This document shows, piece by piece, positions 52,359 through 61,708 of a stretch of 64,000 nt of DNA. The stretch is from Bifidobacterium oedipodis (GTDB lineage: Bacteria; Actinomycetota; Actinomycetes; Actinomycetales; Bifidobacteriaceae). The notes beneath the pieces were generated by a model. It saw only the letters and a program-made list of their open reading frames with translations. It did not search any database and had not been told where the DNA came from. Both the position numbers and the translations under genes were made by a program. Numbering within the stretch: the first letter of the stretch is position 1; the number at the start of each line of letters is the position of its first letter. The stretch spans positions 62,001 through 126,000 of the forward strand of contig NZ_JAAIII010000007.1 of NCBI RefSeq assembly GCF_012932425.1, given 5' to 3'.

Positions 52359-54878
52359 ATGAAACGTTTTATTGCGAAATTATGTTCAATATTGGCAAGC
52401 CTGAGCTTATGTCTTGTGGGGTTCATCGTGGCACCCCTCGCCGTAGCGACGGCTGACGAAACTTCCTCGGTGTTTTATAGCTACGTATACGGCAGCTACA
52501 TGAAACAGAAGGACTGGGGAACCTTTACCGTCGGCTATGCCCAAGGTGGCATGGAATCGCTGACAATAGGCAACCAGAGCAGCGTCAAAGCCTCTAGCGT
52601 GAAAGCAGAGATCGCGGGCCCTGATGCCGACGCGTTCCTTTTTGAAACGAATCTTAGAGGCGGATCTACTTTAAGCGCGACGAGCTCTGGCGGAATAAAC
52701 CGCATCGCGCCTAAAGCAGGAATGCCGGCACGAGAGACGCCATACATTGCGCAAGTGAAGATCACTGCGCGCCAAAATAATCAGCCTATCGAAGAGACGA
52801 TTACCGTCGGTTGGTTCACCGTTGCGGAGGAAGTCAAGGATCCCGCCACATGGACGATCACCATTGATGGTGGCACACTGTCGGGCACTCCCAGCGGAGA
52901 GGCGACGGGCGGCGATATCATCGCTCTTCCCACTGCAGATCAGTTCACCAAAGACGGTGTAACGCTGGTGGGGTTCACGCGTGCGGAAGATAATCGTGAG
53001 TTCAAACCTGGCGAAACCGTGTATCTGCTTGCCGGAGCCAATACCTTTACCCCGATTTGGGATGTGGACCCCGACAATGTGACCATCACGCTGCCACAGG
53101 ATCGACAGTTCACCACGTATATCGATGGCGTAGCAGTCGATAGGGGAGTGGACACGGTGACGATTCCCAATGACACGCAGGTCGTCTTCCGTTTCGAGGC
53201 CGATGAGGACGTAATCCTTGAGAAGGTGCAATTCACTCCGGTAAAGGGTGACGTTTCCTACTACTCTTCGTCTTCAATGAAGTCAGGTGTCAAGTGGACG
53301 TGTTCGTCTGACATGACAATCACCATGCATTATGACACTGTGATCAAAGGGTTGCCCGAAGATGGAGCGGTGATCGAGCTCGGCACGGTCAGCAGCGCAT
53401 ATACGTCTACGTGGAGGCGTGATCTGTTCACGGTGTCGAACGTCTCCTCGATTGATGCCATGCTGGGTGTCGATATACCGTCGTTTGCGGAATCGAATGG
53501 TTTGCTGCTGTTCGGGGATGACAACAATGCTGACTGGCAAATCATTTCCGCCCACGCCACAAATGTGAAAGCGCTGGGCATACGCTTCATGACACCGACA
53601 GAGCCAGTCAAACCTGGCAAGATAACCTATAGAGCCGGCGTTGATGTCACAGGGCTCCCAAATGGGCCTAATGGCACGCCGAACATCTCGCAGCGTATGC
53701 GTTACTACACATTCACCCTAACGGTGCTTGAAGCATGGCCGACTCCTGCGCCACAGATGGACTCTGCCGGCGCATACCTCACCGGATTGGAAGCCGGCGT
53801 GGAATATCTTATCGCCGTTGCCGATGGCGAAGCTGTCGCGTATACGGCGGATGACCAGGGTCGCATTGCCATCGCAAAAGACTGGTACGGCAAGACCATC
53901 ACCATCGTTCGCAAGGGAGATGATACGACCCGTGGCGATAGCGCTTCTGTAACGTTGGAGATCGCGAACAACGTCGTATCCATTGCTGTTACACAGTCGC
54001 CGACGGTGACCGAATACCAGGCAGGCGACACGTTCGACCCTGCGGGATTGGAAGTCACCAAAACCATGGCCAACGGGGATGAAATCGTTCTGGAAGCTGA
54101 CGAATATACGCTGTCAAGCCCTGACATGAGCAAGGCTGGCGAACAGACCGTTACGGTGACCCTCAATGAGGACACGTCGAAAACAGCCACGTTCACCATC
54201 ACCATTACAGCAATTCCGACGCCTCCACCATCGGTTGTATATCGGGGTATCACCATTGTGTCAAAGCCGGATCGCACCACGTATGGCATCGGCGATGAAC
54301 TGGATTTGAGCGGATTGAAAGTCGCCAAGCACTGGTCCGACGGATCCACACAACTGGTGAAGGCTGACGATTATGAAGTCAGCGGATTCGACTCGTCCAA
54401 ACCGGGCGCCGTGACAATAACAGTGACGCTGAAAGCGGATCGGAGCCGCAAAGTGACGTTCGAGGTGAAGATTGTCGCTGGTTCCGTAAGTGTGCATCGA
54501 CTGTACAACACCAGTTCGGGAGAACACTTCTATACCGCCAACGTGACGGAGAAGAACGGGCTGGTATCCAGAGGCTGGCGTTATGAGGGCGTGGCGTTTG
54601 TTATGTCCGACTACGGAACCGAGGTGCACCGCTTCTACAACCCCTATTCAGGGTTGCACATGTTCACCACCGATGCGGCCGAAACGGCTGCATTGCGTGC
54701 GGCCGGTTGGCGTTATGAAGGTGTCGCCTTCCATGCGCCGCAAGATGGCGGCACGAAGGTGGCGCGCTTCTACAATACGGGCAATGGCGATCATCTGTTT
54801 ACCGCCAATGCGGTGGAACGTGCCGCCGTGCTCGCCGCCGGTTGGCGCGATGAAGGAGTCGGATTCGTTGCCGAGTGA
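52359..54878 (+). CDS. Secreted protein with Ig-like (Big_3) and DUF5648 repeats
   Basis: An 839-residue exported protein. A signal peptide (LCSILASLSLCLVGFIVAPLAVATA) cleaves near residue 32. The middle has a DGGTLSGTP...LVGFTRAEDNREFKPGETV segment like the Listeria-Bacteroides repeat, and residues about 545-705 hold two Ig-like Big_3 domains (YQAGDTFDPAGLEVTK, YGIGDELDLSGLKVAK). The C-terminus has three DUF5648-like repeats of the form V-x-R-F/L-Y-N-x3-G-x-H-x-F-T ... GWRYEGVAF. No LPXTG or other anchor is visible. Surface binding is plausible; no enzyme domain is recognised. Confidence 0.82.
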   Translation: MKRFIAKLCSILASLSLCLVGFIVAPLAVATADETSSVFYSYVYGSYMKQKDWGTFTVGYAQGGMESLTIGNQSSVKASSVKAEIAGPDADAFLFETNLRGGSTLSATSSGGINRIAPKAGMPARETPYIAQVKITARQNNQPIEETITVGWFTVAEEVKDPATWTITIDGGTLSGTPSGEATGGDIIALPTADQFTKDGVTLVGFTRAEDNREFKPGETVYLLAGANTFTPIWDVDPDNVTITLPQDRQFTTYIDGVAVDRGVDTVTIPNDTQVVFRFEADEDVILEKVQFTPVKGDVSYYSSSSMKSGVKWTCSSDMTITMHYDTVIKGLPEDGAVIELGTVSSAYTSTWRRDLFTVSNVSSIDAMLGVDIPSFAESNGLLLFGDDNNADWQIISAHATNVKALGIRFMTPTEPVKPGKITYRAGVDVTGLPNGPNGTPNISQRMRYYTFTLTVLEAWPTPAPQMDSAGAYLTGLEAGVEYLIAVADGEAVAYTADDQGRIAIAKDWYGKTITIVRKGDDTTRGDSASVTLEIANNVVSIAVTQSPTVTEYQAGDTFDPAGLEVTKTMANGDEIVLEADEYTLSSPDMSKAGEQTVTVTLNEDTSKTATFTITITAIPTPPPSVVYRGITIVSKPDRTTYGIGDELDLSGLKVAKHWSDGSTQLVKADDYEVSGFDSSKPGAVTITVTLKADRSRKVTFEVKIVAGSVSVHRLYNTSSGEHFYTANVTEKNGLVSRGWRYEGVAFVMSDYGTEVHRFYNPYSGLHMFTTDAAETAALRAAGWRYEGVAFHAPQDGGTKVARFYNTGNGDHLFTANAVERAAVLAAGWRDEGVGFVAE

Positions 54879-54910
54879 CGCAACCAATAGCGGTTGAACC
54901 GCATGATATA

Positions 54911-54961
54911 CGCCGATGAGGGCCGAAATGCAATGTCGTTTCGGCCCTCATCGGCGTTTTT
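54911..54961 (+). terminator. Strong terminator after the DUF5648 protein
   Basis: Perfect 18-bp arms CGCCGATGAGGGCCGAAA (54911-54928) and TTTCGGCCCTCATCGGCG (54939-54956), followed by TTTTT. Confidence 0.92.
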
Positions 54962-55002
54962 GGTAGTGAACTGCGGTTTTGTGTAGTTGGGCTGCTGGTT
55001 GT

Positions 55003-55171
55003 CACGGTTCGCCTGCGGGATTGTTACGTAAGTATGTGACAATCCCGCAGGTCAACCGTGCGTTTTGGTAGGTCAACCGTGCAAACTGACGGGTGAACCG
55101 TGCGGTTTGATAGGCCAGTCGTGCAAACTGACAGGCGAACCGCGACGATTAACAGGGGAGCTGCGGCATTT
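55003..55171. repeat. Intergenic element of 21-bp units around a long hairpin, copy 2
   Basis: Arms 55003-55024 and 55039-55060 are 22 bp with 2 mismatches and would fold into a long hairpin. From 55046, six direct units of exactly 21 bp follow (55046, 55067, 55088, 55109, 55130, 55151), core AGGYSAACCGTGC, decaying toward the end. The left arm is the same unit inverted. Related element at 38666-38819. Confidence 0.8.
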
Positions 55172-55196
55172 CGTGGGCCGGATTACATCAATTGAC

Positions 55197-55212
55197 ATCG
55201 AACCGGTTCGAC
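55197..55212. promoter_or_regulatory. Sucrose phosphorylase operator 1
   Basis: ATCGAACCGGTTCGAC, one end base off a perfect palindrome. It touches TTGACA (55192-55197). Centre 55 bp from operator 2. Confidence 0.7.
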
Positions 55213-55251
55213 ACGCCGGTAATTGGACGATACTTAGTTGTTTGCGTTAAT

Positions 55252-55267
55252 ATCGAACCGGTTCGAT
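55252..55267. promoter_or_regulatory. Sucrose phosphorylase operator 2
   Basis: ATCGAACCGGTTCGAT, a perfect 16-bp palindrome with the central CCGG of LacI-type sites. It overlaps the end of a possible -10 (TAATAT, 55248-55253). Confidence 0.75.
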
Positions 55268-55366
55268 ACGGCGGGGTATAACCGGACGCACCACATAATC
55301 AGCAGTCCGCCGGCGTGCGGGCAACGACAGGTGCGAAGCACTTGTCACACAACACAGAGGTTGCCT

Positions 55367-56881
55367 ATGAAGAACACTGTTCAGCTCATCACCTACGCGG
55401 ATCGTCTTGGCGACGGCACGCTGAAGTCCATGACCGAGATTCTGCGCACGCGCTTCGACGGCGTGTATGACGGCGTGCACATCCTGCCGTTCTTCACCCC
55501 GTTCGACGGTGCGGACGCCGGCTTCGACCCCATCGACCACACCAAGGTCGATTCGCGCCTCGGCAGCTGGGACGATGTGGCCGAACTCTCCGCCACCCAC
55601 AACATCATGGTCGACGCCATCGTGAACCACATGAGCTGGGAATCCAAGCAGTTCCAGGACGTGCTTGCCAACGGTGAGAAGTCTGAGTACTACCCGATGT
55701 TCCTGACCATGAGCTCCGTCTTCCCGAACGGTGCCACCGAAGAGGACCTCGCCGGCATCTACCGCCCGCGCCCGGGCCTGCCGTTCACCCACTACAACCT
55801 CGGCGGCAAAACCCGCCTCGTGTGGGTGAGCTTCACCCCGCAGCAGGTCGACATCGACACCGACTCCGACAAGGGTTGGGAATACCTGATGTCGATCTTC
55901 GACCAGATGGCCGCCAGCCACGTGAGCTACATCCGCCTCGACGCCGTCGGCTACGGCGCCAAGGAAGCCGGCACCAGCTGCTTCATGACCCCCAAGACCT
56001 TCAAGCTCATCTCCCGTCTGCGCGAAGAGGGCGTCAAGCGCGGTCTGGAAATCCTCATCGAAGTGCACTCCTACTACAAGAAGCAGGTGGAAATCGCCTC
56101 CAAGGTGGATCGCGTCTATGACTTCGCCCTGCCTCCGCTGCTGCTGCACAGCCTGTTCACCGGCCACGTAGAGCCCGTCGCCCACTGGACCAGCATCCGC
56201 CCGAACAACGCCGTCACCGTGCTCGATACGCACGACGGCATCGGCGTAATCGACATCGGCTCCGACCAGCTCGACCGCTCCCTGAAGGGCCTCGTGCCCG
56301 ACGAGGACGTCGATAACCTGGTCAACACCATCCACGCCAACACCCACGGCGAATCCCAGGCCGCCACCGGTGCCGCCGCTTCCAACCTCGACCTGTATCA
56401 GGTGAACTCCACTTACTACTCGGCTCTCGGTTGCAACGACCAGCACTATCTGGCCGCCCGCGCCGTGCAGTTCTTCCTGCCGGGCGTGCCGCAGGTCTAC
56501 TACGTGGGTGCGCTTGCCGGCAAGAACGATATGGAACTGCTGCGCAAGACGAACAACGGCCGCGACATCAACCGCCACTATTACTCGACCGCCGAAATCG
56601 ACGAGAATCTCGCTCGCCCGGTGGTCAAGGCGCTGAATGCGCTGGCCAAGTTCCGCAACGAACTCGACGCCTTCGACGGCGAATTCAGCTACGAAGCTGA
56701 CGGCGATGACTCTATCACCTTCACATGGAAGGGTGCGACCACCGCTGCATCCCTCACCTTCGAGCCCAAGCGCGGCCTCGGCGTGGACAACACCACTCCG
56801 GTCGCCTCGCTGAGCTGGACCGACGCCGCCGGCGAGCACGTCACCGACGACCTGCTGAACAACCCGCCGACCGTCGCCTGA
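55367..56881 (+). CDS. scrP: Sucrose phosphorylase, GH13 subfamily 18
   Basis: A 504-residue enzyme converting sucrose plus phosphate to glucose-1-phosphate and fructose. Length and sequence match bifidobacterial sucrose phosphorylase (MKNTVQLITYADRLGDGTLKSM). The nucleophile Asp is in SYIRLDAVGYG near residue 192, the acid/base Glu in EILIEVHSYYK near residue 232, and the third acid in VTVLDTHDGIG near residue 290. ATG at 55367 follows AGAGG; an open frame upstream is not conserved. Two palindromic operators precede it, and an MFS transporter follows, matching the scrP-scrT arrangement. Confidence 0.97.
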   Translation: MKNTVQLITYADRLGDGTLKSMTEILRTRFDGVYDGVHILPFFTPFDGADAGFDPIDHTKVDSRLGSWDDVAELSATHNIMVDAIVNHMSWESKQFQDVLANGEKSEYYPMFLTMSSVFPNGATEEDLAGIYRPRPGLPFTHYNLGGKTRLVWVSFTPQQVDIDTDSDKGWEYLMSIFDQMAASHVSYIRLDAVGYGAKEAGTSCFMTPKTFKLISRLREEGVKRGLEILIEVHSYYKKQVEIASKVDRVYDFALPPLLLHSLFTGHVEPVAHWTSIRPNNAVTVLDTHDGIGVIDIGSDQLDRSLKGLVPDEDVDNLVNTIHANTHGESQAATGAAASNLDLYQVNSTYYSALGCNDQHYLAARAVQFFLPGVPQVYYVGALAGKNDMELLRKTNNGRDINRHYYSTAEIDENLARPVVKALNALAKFRNELDAFDGEFSYEADGDDSITFTWKGATTAASLTFEPKRGLGVDNTTPVASLSWTDAAGEHVTDDLLNNPPTVA

Positions 56882-56901
56882 GTGCGGCTTCGCGTATTGG
56901 A

Positions 56902-57034
56902 GATGCCTCGACTTCGCTCGGCATGACGGGAATATTCGCTCGGCATGACAATCAATGCGTCATGTCGGGCAAGGGCCGTAAGGCTCATTTCCCGTCATCC
57001 CGAGCGAAGGCCGTAAGTCCGTAGTCGAGGGATC
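56902..57034. repeat. Extragenic inverted-repeat element between scrP and the transporter
   Basis: GATGCCTCGAC + TTCGCTCGGCATGACGGGAA at the left pairs with TTCCCGTCATCCCGAGCGAA + GTCGAGGGATC at the right (imperfect, ~130 bp overall), with an internal partial copy TTCGCTCGGCATGAC (56935-56949). MITE-like or transcript-processing element. Confidence 0.6.
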
Positions 57035-57111
57035 GCCCATGCTTATCCAAGCGCACAACAAACAACACAACAACAAGAAACAGAAAACACAAGGAAGAAA
57101 GAGCAGTCATC

Positions 57112-58641
57112 ATGGTAGATGATTTCATCCGTCCGGGCATCGATGATCGTCCGGACCTCGACAAGGCGCTCACGCCCGAGCAAAAGGCCGCGGTTAATCG
57201 TTTGGCTATTAATCCGACCAACACCAAAACCATCGAGTCCGAGGCGGCTGTGGAAAACACCGATCGCCAGACGGCCCGCATGGCTGAAACCAACCCATCT
57301 GGTGCGATTGCAGGGCGCTCCGAAGTCGCCGACCCGAAATCCGCCTTCCTTGACATGCGTGATCCGATGGTGGCGGCTAATGGCTCCCGTCCGAGCAAGC
57401 TCGATGTGTTCCGTTTGGGTGCGGGCTTTACGTTCTCACTAATCATCACCGGCATTGTATGGGTGTCGTTGTCTAGCATCCTCGTGCCTCAGCTCGTCGA
57501 CACTATTGCCCCCGGGCAGCGTGAGGGCTTCATCGGTCTGATTAATGCCGTCGGTTCCGTGGTGGCGCTGATTGCCAACATTGTGTTCGGTACCTTCTCC
57601 GATTTGACCCGTTCAAAGTTCGGCAAGCGCACCCTGTGGATCTGCTCCGGTGGCGTGCTGTGCGGCCTGTGCGTGTTCGCACTCACGTTCACGCGTTCGC
57701 TGCCGCTGATTCTGCTGCTGTGGTGCGGCATGCAGCTCTTCTACAACTGGATGAACGCGCCATTCGTCGCCACGCTGTCCGACCGTGTGCCCGACAAGTT
57801 CCGCGGCACCGTTTCATCCTTCATGGGTGCGGGCGGTGTGCTTGGCCAGACCACTGGTGCACTGGTCGGTTCCATGCTCATTACCAACATCGACTTGGGC
57901 TTCGCCATCGGTGCTATCGGCTTCGCCATGGTCGGCTTCCTGGTTATCGGCATTTGGCCGCGTGAAGGCTCCAACCTTGACGAGCCGCGCGAGCCGCTTA
58001 GCGTCAAAACCGTGCTTATGGCCTTCATCCCGCCGCACGGCAAGGGTGCCCGCAACTTCTACTACGCGCTGTTCGGCCGTCTGATGATGGTCGCCGGCTA
58101 CCAGATGATCACCGGCTACCAGCTGTACATCGTCAAGTACTACACGCTGTCGGATTCCGGTCTCAACGCTGACGATCTGTCCACCAAGGCCGCTGGCATC
58201 ATCGCCACCATGTCCGTGATCACCATGGTCGTGTCGCTGCTGGCCGCGTTCATTTCAGGCCCGGTGTCTGACCGTCTGGGCATGCGCAAGGTGCCGGTCG
58301 CACTCTCCAGCGTGTTGTTCGCCATCGGTGCGGCCATGCCGTGGATCTTCCGCGATGCCATGGGCATGTTCCTGTTCGCCGCGATCGCTGGCTTCGGCTA
58401 TGGCGTGTATAACGCCATTGACCAGGCGCTGAACGTATCCATCCTGCCGAATCCGGCTGAGGCGGGCAAGGATCTGGGCGTGCTCAACATGTCCAACACC
58501 CTGTCCACCGTGCTTGGTTCCGGCCTGACTTCCGGTTTGGTGATGATGACCGGCGGCAACTACGCGTTGGTGTTCCCGGTGTGCATTGTCGTGGTTCTTA
58601 TCGCCGCGTTCCTGATCATGCGTATCAAGAACGTGAAGTAA
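57112..58641 (+). CDS. scrT: MFS transporter, probable sucrose permease
   Basis: A 509-residue MFS protein with 12 membrane segments after a ~95-residue cytosolic N-terminus (DDFIRPGIDDRPDLDKALTPEQKAAVNRLAI, SAFLDMRDPMVAANGSRP). The MFS loop FGTFSDLTRSKFGKRTLWI near residue 165 and repeat SGPVSDRLGMRKVPVA are visible. ATG at 57112 follows GGAAGAAAGAGCAGTCATC. Its position after scrP and the scrP-scrT-scrR arrangement known in bifidobacteria support sucrose uptake. It is a relative of the next transporter. Confidence 0.82.
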   Translation: MVDDFIRPGIDDRPDLDKALTPEQKAAVNRLAINPTNTKTIESEAAVENTDRQTARMAETNPSGAIAGRSEVADPKSAFLDMRDPMVAANGSRPSKLDVFRLGAGFTFSLIITGIVWVSLSSILVPQLVDTIAPGQREGFIGLINAVGSVVALIANIVFGTFSDLTRSKFGKRTLWICSGGVLCGLCVFALTFTRSLPLILLLWCGMQLFYNWMNAPFVATLSDRVPDKFRGTVSSFMGAGGVLGQTTGALVGSMLITNIDLGFAIGAIGFAMVGFLVIGIWPREGSNLDEPREPLSVKTVLMAFIPPHGKGARNFYYALFGRLMMVAGYQMITGYQLYIVKYYTLSDSGLNADDLSTKAAGIIATMSVITMVVSLLAAFISGPVSDRLGMRKVPVALSSVLFAIGAAMPWIFRDAMGMFLFAAIAGFGYGVYNAIDQALNVSILPNPAEAGKDLGVLNMSNTLSTVLGSGLTSGLVMMTGGNYALVFPVCIVVVLIAAFLIMRIKNVK

Positions 58642-58723
58642 CAGCCGTTTCGGCTCAACGTTCTTACCATGGACGCCGAACCCGGGCCATACCCGCTTCG
58701 GCGTAAACTAGAAGAAGGAAGAT

Positions 58724-58767
58724 GAATCGCCCGCCGTGCACTGAAGCCAGTGCGCTGCGGGCGATTC
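58724..58767 (+). terminator. Two-level hairpin after scrT
   Basis: Outer arms GAATCGCCCGC / GCGGGCGATTC (perfect 11 bp) enclose a second stem GCACTG/CAGTGC. Followed by GCGTTTGAGG, so a weak terminator at best. Confidence 0.55.
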
Positions 58768-58872
58768 GCGTTTGAGGCTGTGTGAAGTCGCTTCTGGCTG
58801 TGCAATGGTCGCTGATCCGTCTGCCTGCGGCCTCACGACGCGTAAGGAATGGCAAGAAGCAGGAGCTTGAGG

Positions 58873-60504
58873 ATGTTGCAACCATATATTCGTCCGGGTA
58901 TTGATGATCGCCCGGATCTTGACAAGGCATTAAGCCCGGAAGACAAAGCCGCCGTGGCACGACTGGCCATCAAGGATCATCGCCGTCCGCCTGAGGCATC
59001 GGCCGATCAGCCCGAAGCTCAGGCCGCCCGCTTGGCCGCCGCTGGTTCGTCGACGGCCGCTGCAGCCGCCGCCAGCGTGGATACTCCAGCTCCGGATATG
59101 TCATCCGCCTATCTTGATATGCGCGACCCGATGGTGTCCGCCGACGGTCAGCGGCCAACCGCCAAGCAGGTTTCCCGTTTGAATTGGGGCTTTTTCGTGG
59201 CCGCGATTCTGGTCGGTGCACCATGGATGGCACTGAACACTGTTGCGATTGCCAATGTCGTTGCGGCGATTGGTGGTTATAACACCGCCGAGTTCTTTGC
59301 GGCGGCGGTCAACCCTGCAACCGGCCGCGCATTGCCCACCGGCACCTCGCTGGCCACGCCGCTTGCGGTTGTGGTGGTGCTCGGCATAATCGCCGCATTA
59401 TTCTCCACGCCACTGGTCGCCGCACTATCCGATCGCACGCGAGTCAACTTTGGCCGCCGCACCCCGTGGATGGTGGGCGGCGGTGTACTGTGCGCGCTAC
59501 TCACCTTGATCCTCGGCCAATGCGCCGCGTTGCCGGCAATGTGCATACTGTGGATTCTGCTGCAGTTCACCTATGCCATGATGTCCGCTCCGCTGGCTGC
59601 CGCGATGAGTGAGCGTGTGCCCGATAAGTTCCGTCCCCGCATCGAACGCTGGCATGGCATTGGCGTGATGCTTGGACAGGCCGCCGGTGTGTGCCTTGCG
59701 GCATTCAGTCTGATGTTTGGCCCATACGTGCCGTTCGTGGCAATTGCTGCGGTATTCACCATCTCCGGTATTGTCACAGTGCTGATTCTGCCCAAGGAAC
59801 CATCCAGCGAGGCACAACCGATCCAGAGGTTGCATTGGGAGCAAATCAGTACGCAGTTGCGTCCGCCGGCGGATGCGCCTGCGTTCGCGCGCGTATTCGC
59901 GGCCCGCGCATGCATGATGACCGGTGTGGGTCTGACCGGTGTGTTCCTGTGGTATCTCGTGCGTTTCTGGGTGTACGGCAAGGCTGTAGTGTTCACATCC
60001 GCGCCGCTGACTGTGCCCGCCGGAGGCTTGATTGTACTGATGGCGCTGGCCACGCTCGCCGGTGCCGCACTGGCTTCGTGGGCTGCAGGCCCGATTTCCG
60101 AATGGGTGGAAGATCGTGGCCTCGCCACCGCCAAGGTTGTGGCTGGATGCTGCGTGCTCTACGCCGCTGGCGTGGCCGTGGCTTGGGGCTTGGGCGTATG
60201 GTCCGCCGGCACTGCGCGCGAAAACGGCATGATCATCTTTGCGCTGGTCACCGGCTTCGCCTTCGGTCTGGTTGATGCGCTTGGCTTGGAACTGGTGATG
60301 GATGCGCTGCCCAATCCGCGCAACGCCGGCCATGATCTCGGCTTCTATGGCTTGGCTAATATGGCAGGTCAGGCCGCTGCGGCAATTATCGGTGCTGTGC
60401 TGGTCACGGTGTTTGCCGGAAGCTTCGGCTACTATGTGCTGTTCCCTGCGGCCATCGTGATGGTGCTGATCTCCGGTGTGCTGACGATGTCGGCTCGCCA
60501 TTGA
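58873..60504 (+). CDS. MFS transporter, paralog of ScrT
   Basis: A 543-residue MFS protein. Its cytosolic start MLQPYIRPGIDDRPDLDKALSPEDKAAVARLAI and SAYLDMRDPMVSADGQRP closely copy those of the preceding transporter, showing common origin. The membrane part has diverged more (AALSDRTRVNFGRRTPWMVGGG; SERVPDKFRPRIERWHGIGVMLGQAAG). An Ala-rich stretch fills the N-terminal loop. ATG at 58873 has AGGAG at 7 bases, so it is preferred over an upstream frame start. Substrate is unknown, but likely a sugar taken up under the same conditions. Confidence 0.85.
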   Translation: MLQPYIRPGIDDRPDLDKALSPEDKAAVARLAIKDHRRPPEASADQPEAQAARLAAAGSSTAAAAAASVDTPAPDMSSAYLDMRDPMVSADGQRPTAKQVSRLNWGFFVAAILVGAPWMALNTVAIANVVAAIGGYNTAEFFAAAVNPATGRALPTGTSLATPLAVVVVLGIIAALFSTPLVAALSDRTRVNFGRRTPWMVGGGVLCALLTLILGQCAALPAMCILWILLQFTYAMMSAPLAAAMSERVPDKFRPRIERWHGIGVMLGQAAGVCLAAFSLMFGPYVPFVAIAAVFTISGIVTVLILPKEPSSEAQPIQRLHWEQISTQLRPPADAPAFARVFAARACMMTGVGLTGVFLWYLVRFWVYGKAVVFTSAPLTVPAGGLIVLMALATLAGAALASWAAGPISEWVEDRGLATAKVVAGCCVLYAAGVAVAWGLGVWSAGTARENGMIIFALVTGFAFGLVDALGLELVMDALPNPRNAGHDLGFYGLANMAGQAAAAIIGAVLVTVFAGSFGYYVLFPAAIVMVLISGVLTMSARH

Positions 60505-60546
60505 CCGGTGCAATCCGGTGCAATCCGGTTCAATCTGATTCAATAA

Positions 60547-60589
60547 CGTTCGGGTACACTAGGGCGGTATTATGTCTTTTTCCCGAACG
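60547..60589. promoter_or_regulatory. Inverted repeat flanking the promoter of LacI gene C
   Basis: CGTTCGGG (60547-60554) and CCCGAACG (60582-60589) flank a TATTAT (60568-60573) that may be the -10. Autoregulatory operator or leader hairpin. Confidence 0.45.
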
Positions 60590-60679
60590 ATAACGGGCTG
60601 CTGACTAAGTTCCGCAAGCTCGTTGCGGACGATGGGGAATTAGCAATCGCTGAGTGCCGAAGTAACGAGGGAGTGAATC

Positions 60680-61708
60680 ATGGTAGGCATGCGTGATGTG
60701 GCCAAAGCGGCCGGAGTGTCTCTGAGCACCGTTTCTCTGGTGGTCAACAACACCGGCTACGTTTCTGCCGACATGCGCGCCAAGGTCGAAGCCTCGATGC
60801 GGGAGCTCAACTATATCCCCAACGAATTGGCCCGCAACCTGTATCATGACCGCACCAATACCATTGGTGTGATCGTGCCTACTATCAGCCACCCGTTCTT
60901 CGCTACGCTAATGGCCGCGCTGCAACGTGAGTTTGCGGCGCTGGGCTTGCGCACGATGCTCTGTTCCACCGCTGATGCGCGCAACGGCGAGGCTGAATAC
61001 GTCGATATGCTCAGACGCCACATGATGGACGGCATTGTGATGGCCGCGCACACCGAACATACCGAGGATTACTGGGCTTCCATCGATCGGCCGGTGGTCG
61101 CCTTCGATCGTCGGCTGGGCGGGGCGATTCCATCCGTCGAATCCGATCACGAGCAGGGTGGTCGTCTGATCGCCGAGCATCTTATCGCGTCCGGTGCGCG
61201 TCACGTTGTAACGGTCGGTGGCCCGCGATCGCAATTCGAGGGGTTGGGGGAGAAGGCCACCTTCCCCACATCCCGATACCACCTGACGATGGAACGGCTG
61301 GTGGAGCAGGCTGGCATGCGATGGGACTATATGGATGCCGGTTCGGTGAGTGATTTGGGATCGCATGCCCGTGCCGCCCGCTCGATTTTCGACCGATTCC
61401 CCGATGCGGATGCCATTGTCGGCTCCGATGTTGTCGCGGCCTATGCGGTGCAGGAAGCGTTGCGGCGCGGTATTCGTATTCCCGAGGATCTGCAGATCAT
61501 CGCCTATGACGGCACCTATATGGCCGATGCGGCGGGTTTGCGCCTGTCGGCGGTGTGCCAGGATATGGATGCGCTGGCACGTCGTGTGGCCGAACGCATG
61601 GAGCGTGGCATCGCCAGAAACGGTTCATCCAACGCTGATGCCACTGCTGACGAACCCCTCGATGCGCTGGTGCCAGTGACCTTCGTAGCCGGCAAGACAA
61701 CGCGATAG
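60680..61708 (+). CDS. LacI-family transcriptional regulator C (candidate ScrR)
   Basis: A 342-residue repressor: HTH MVGMRDVAKAAGVSLSTVSLVVNNTGYVSADMRAKVEASMRELNYIPNELARNL, then a sensor with TIGVIVPTISHPFFATLMAAL, RRHMMDGIVMAAH, ASGARHVVTVGGPRSQFEGLGEKA and IPEDLQIIAYDGTYMA. ATG at 60680 follows GGGAG. It is the only LacI gene in line with scrP and the two MFS genes, so it is the likely sucrose regulator binding the ATCGAACCGGTTCGAT sites. That assignment is by position. Confidence 0.9.
   Translation: MVGMRDVAKAAGVSLSTVSLVVNNTGYVSADMRAKVEASMRELNYIPNELARNLYHDRTNTIGVIVPTISHPFFATLMAALQREFAALGLRTMLCSTADARNGEAEYVDMLRRHMMDGIVMAAHTEHTEDYWASIDRPVVAFDRRLGGAIPSVESDHEQGGRLIAEHLIASGARHVVTVGGPRSQFEGLGEKATFPTSRYHLTMERLVEQAGMRWDYMDAGSVSDLGSHARAARSIFDRFPDADAIVGSDVVAAYAVQEALRRGIRIPEDLQIIAYDGTYMADAAGLRLSAVCQDMDALARRVAERMERGIARNGSSNADATADEPLDALVPVTFVAGKTTR

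Noticed and set aside
55065-55250. Small plus-strand frame with LTGEPCGL-like heptads
   Set aside because: Its periodicity simply follows the 21-bp DNA units; no ribosome site or domain.
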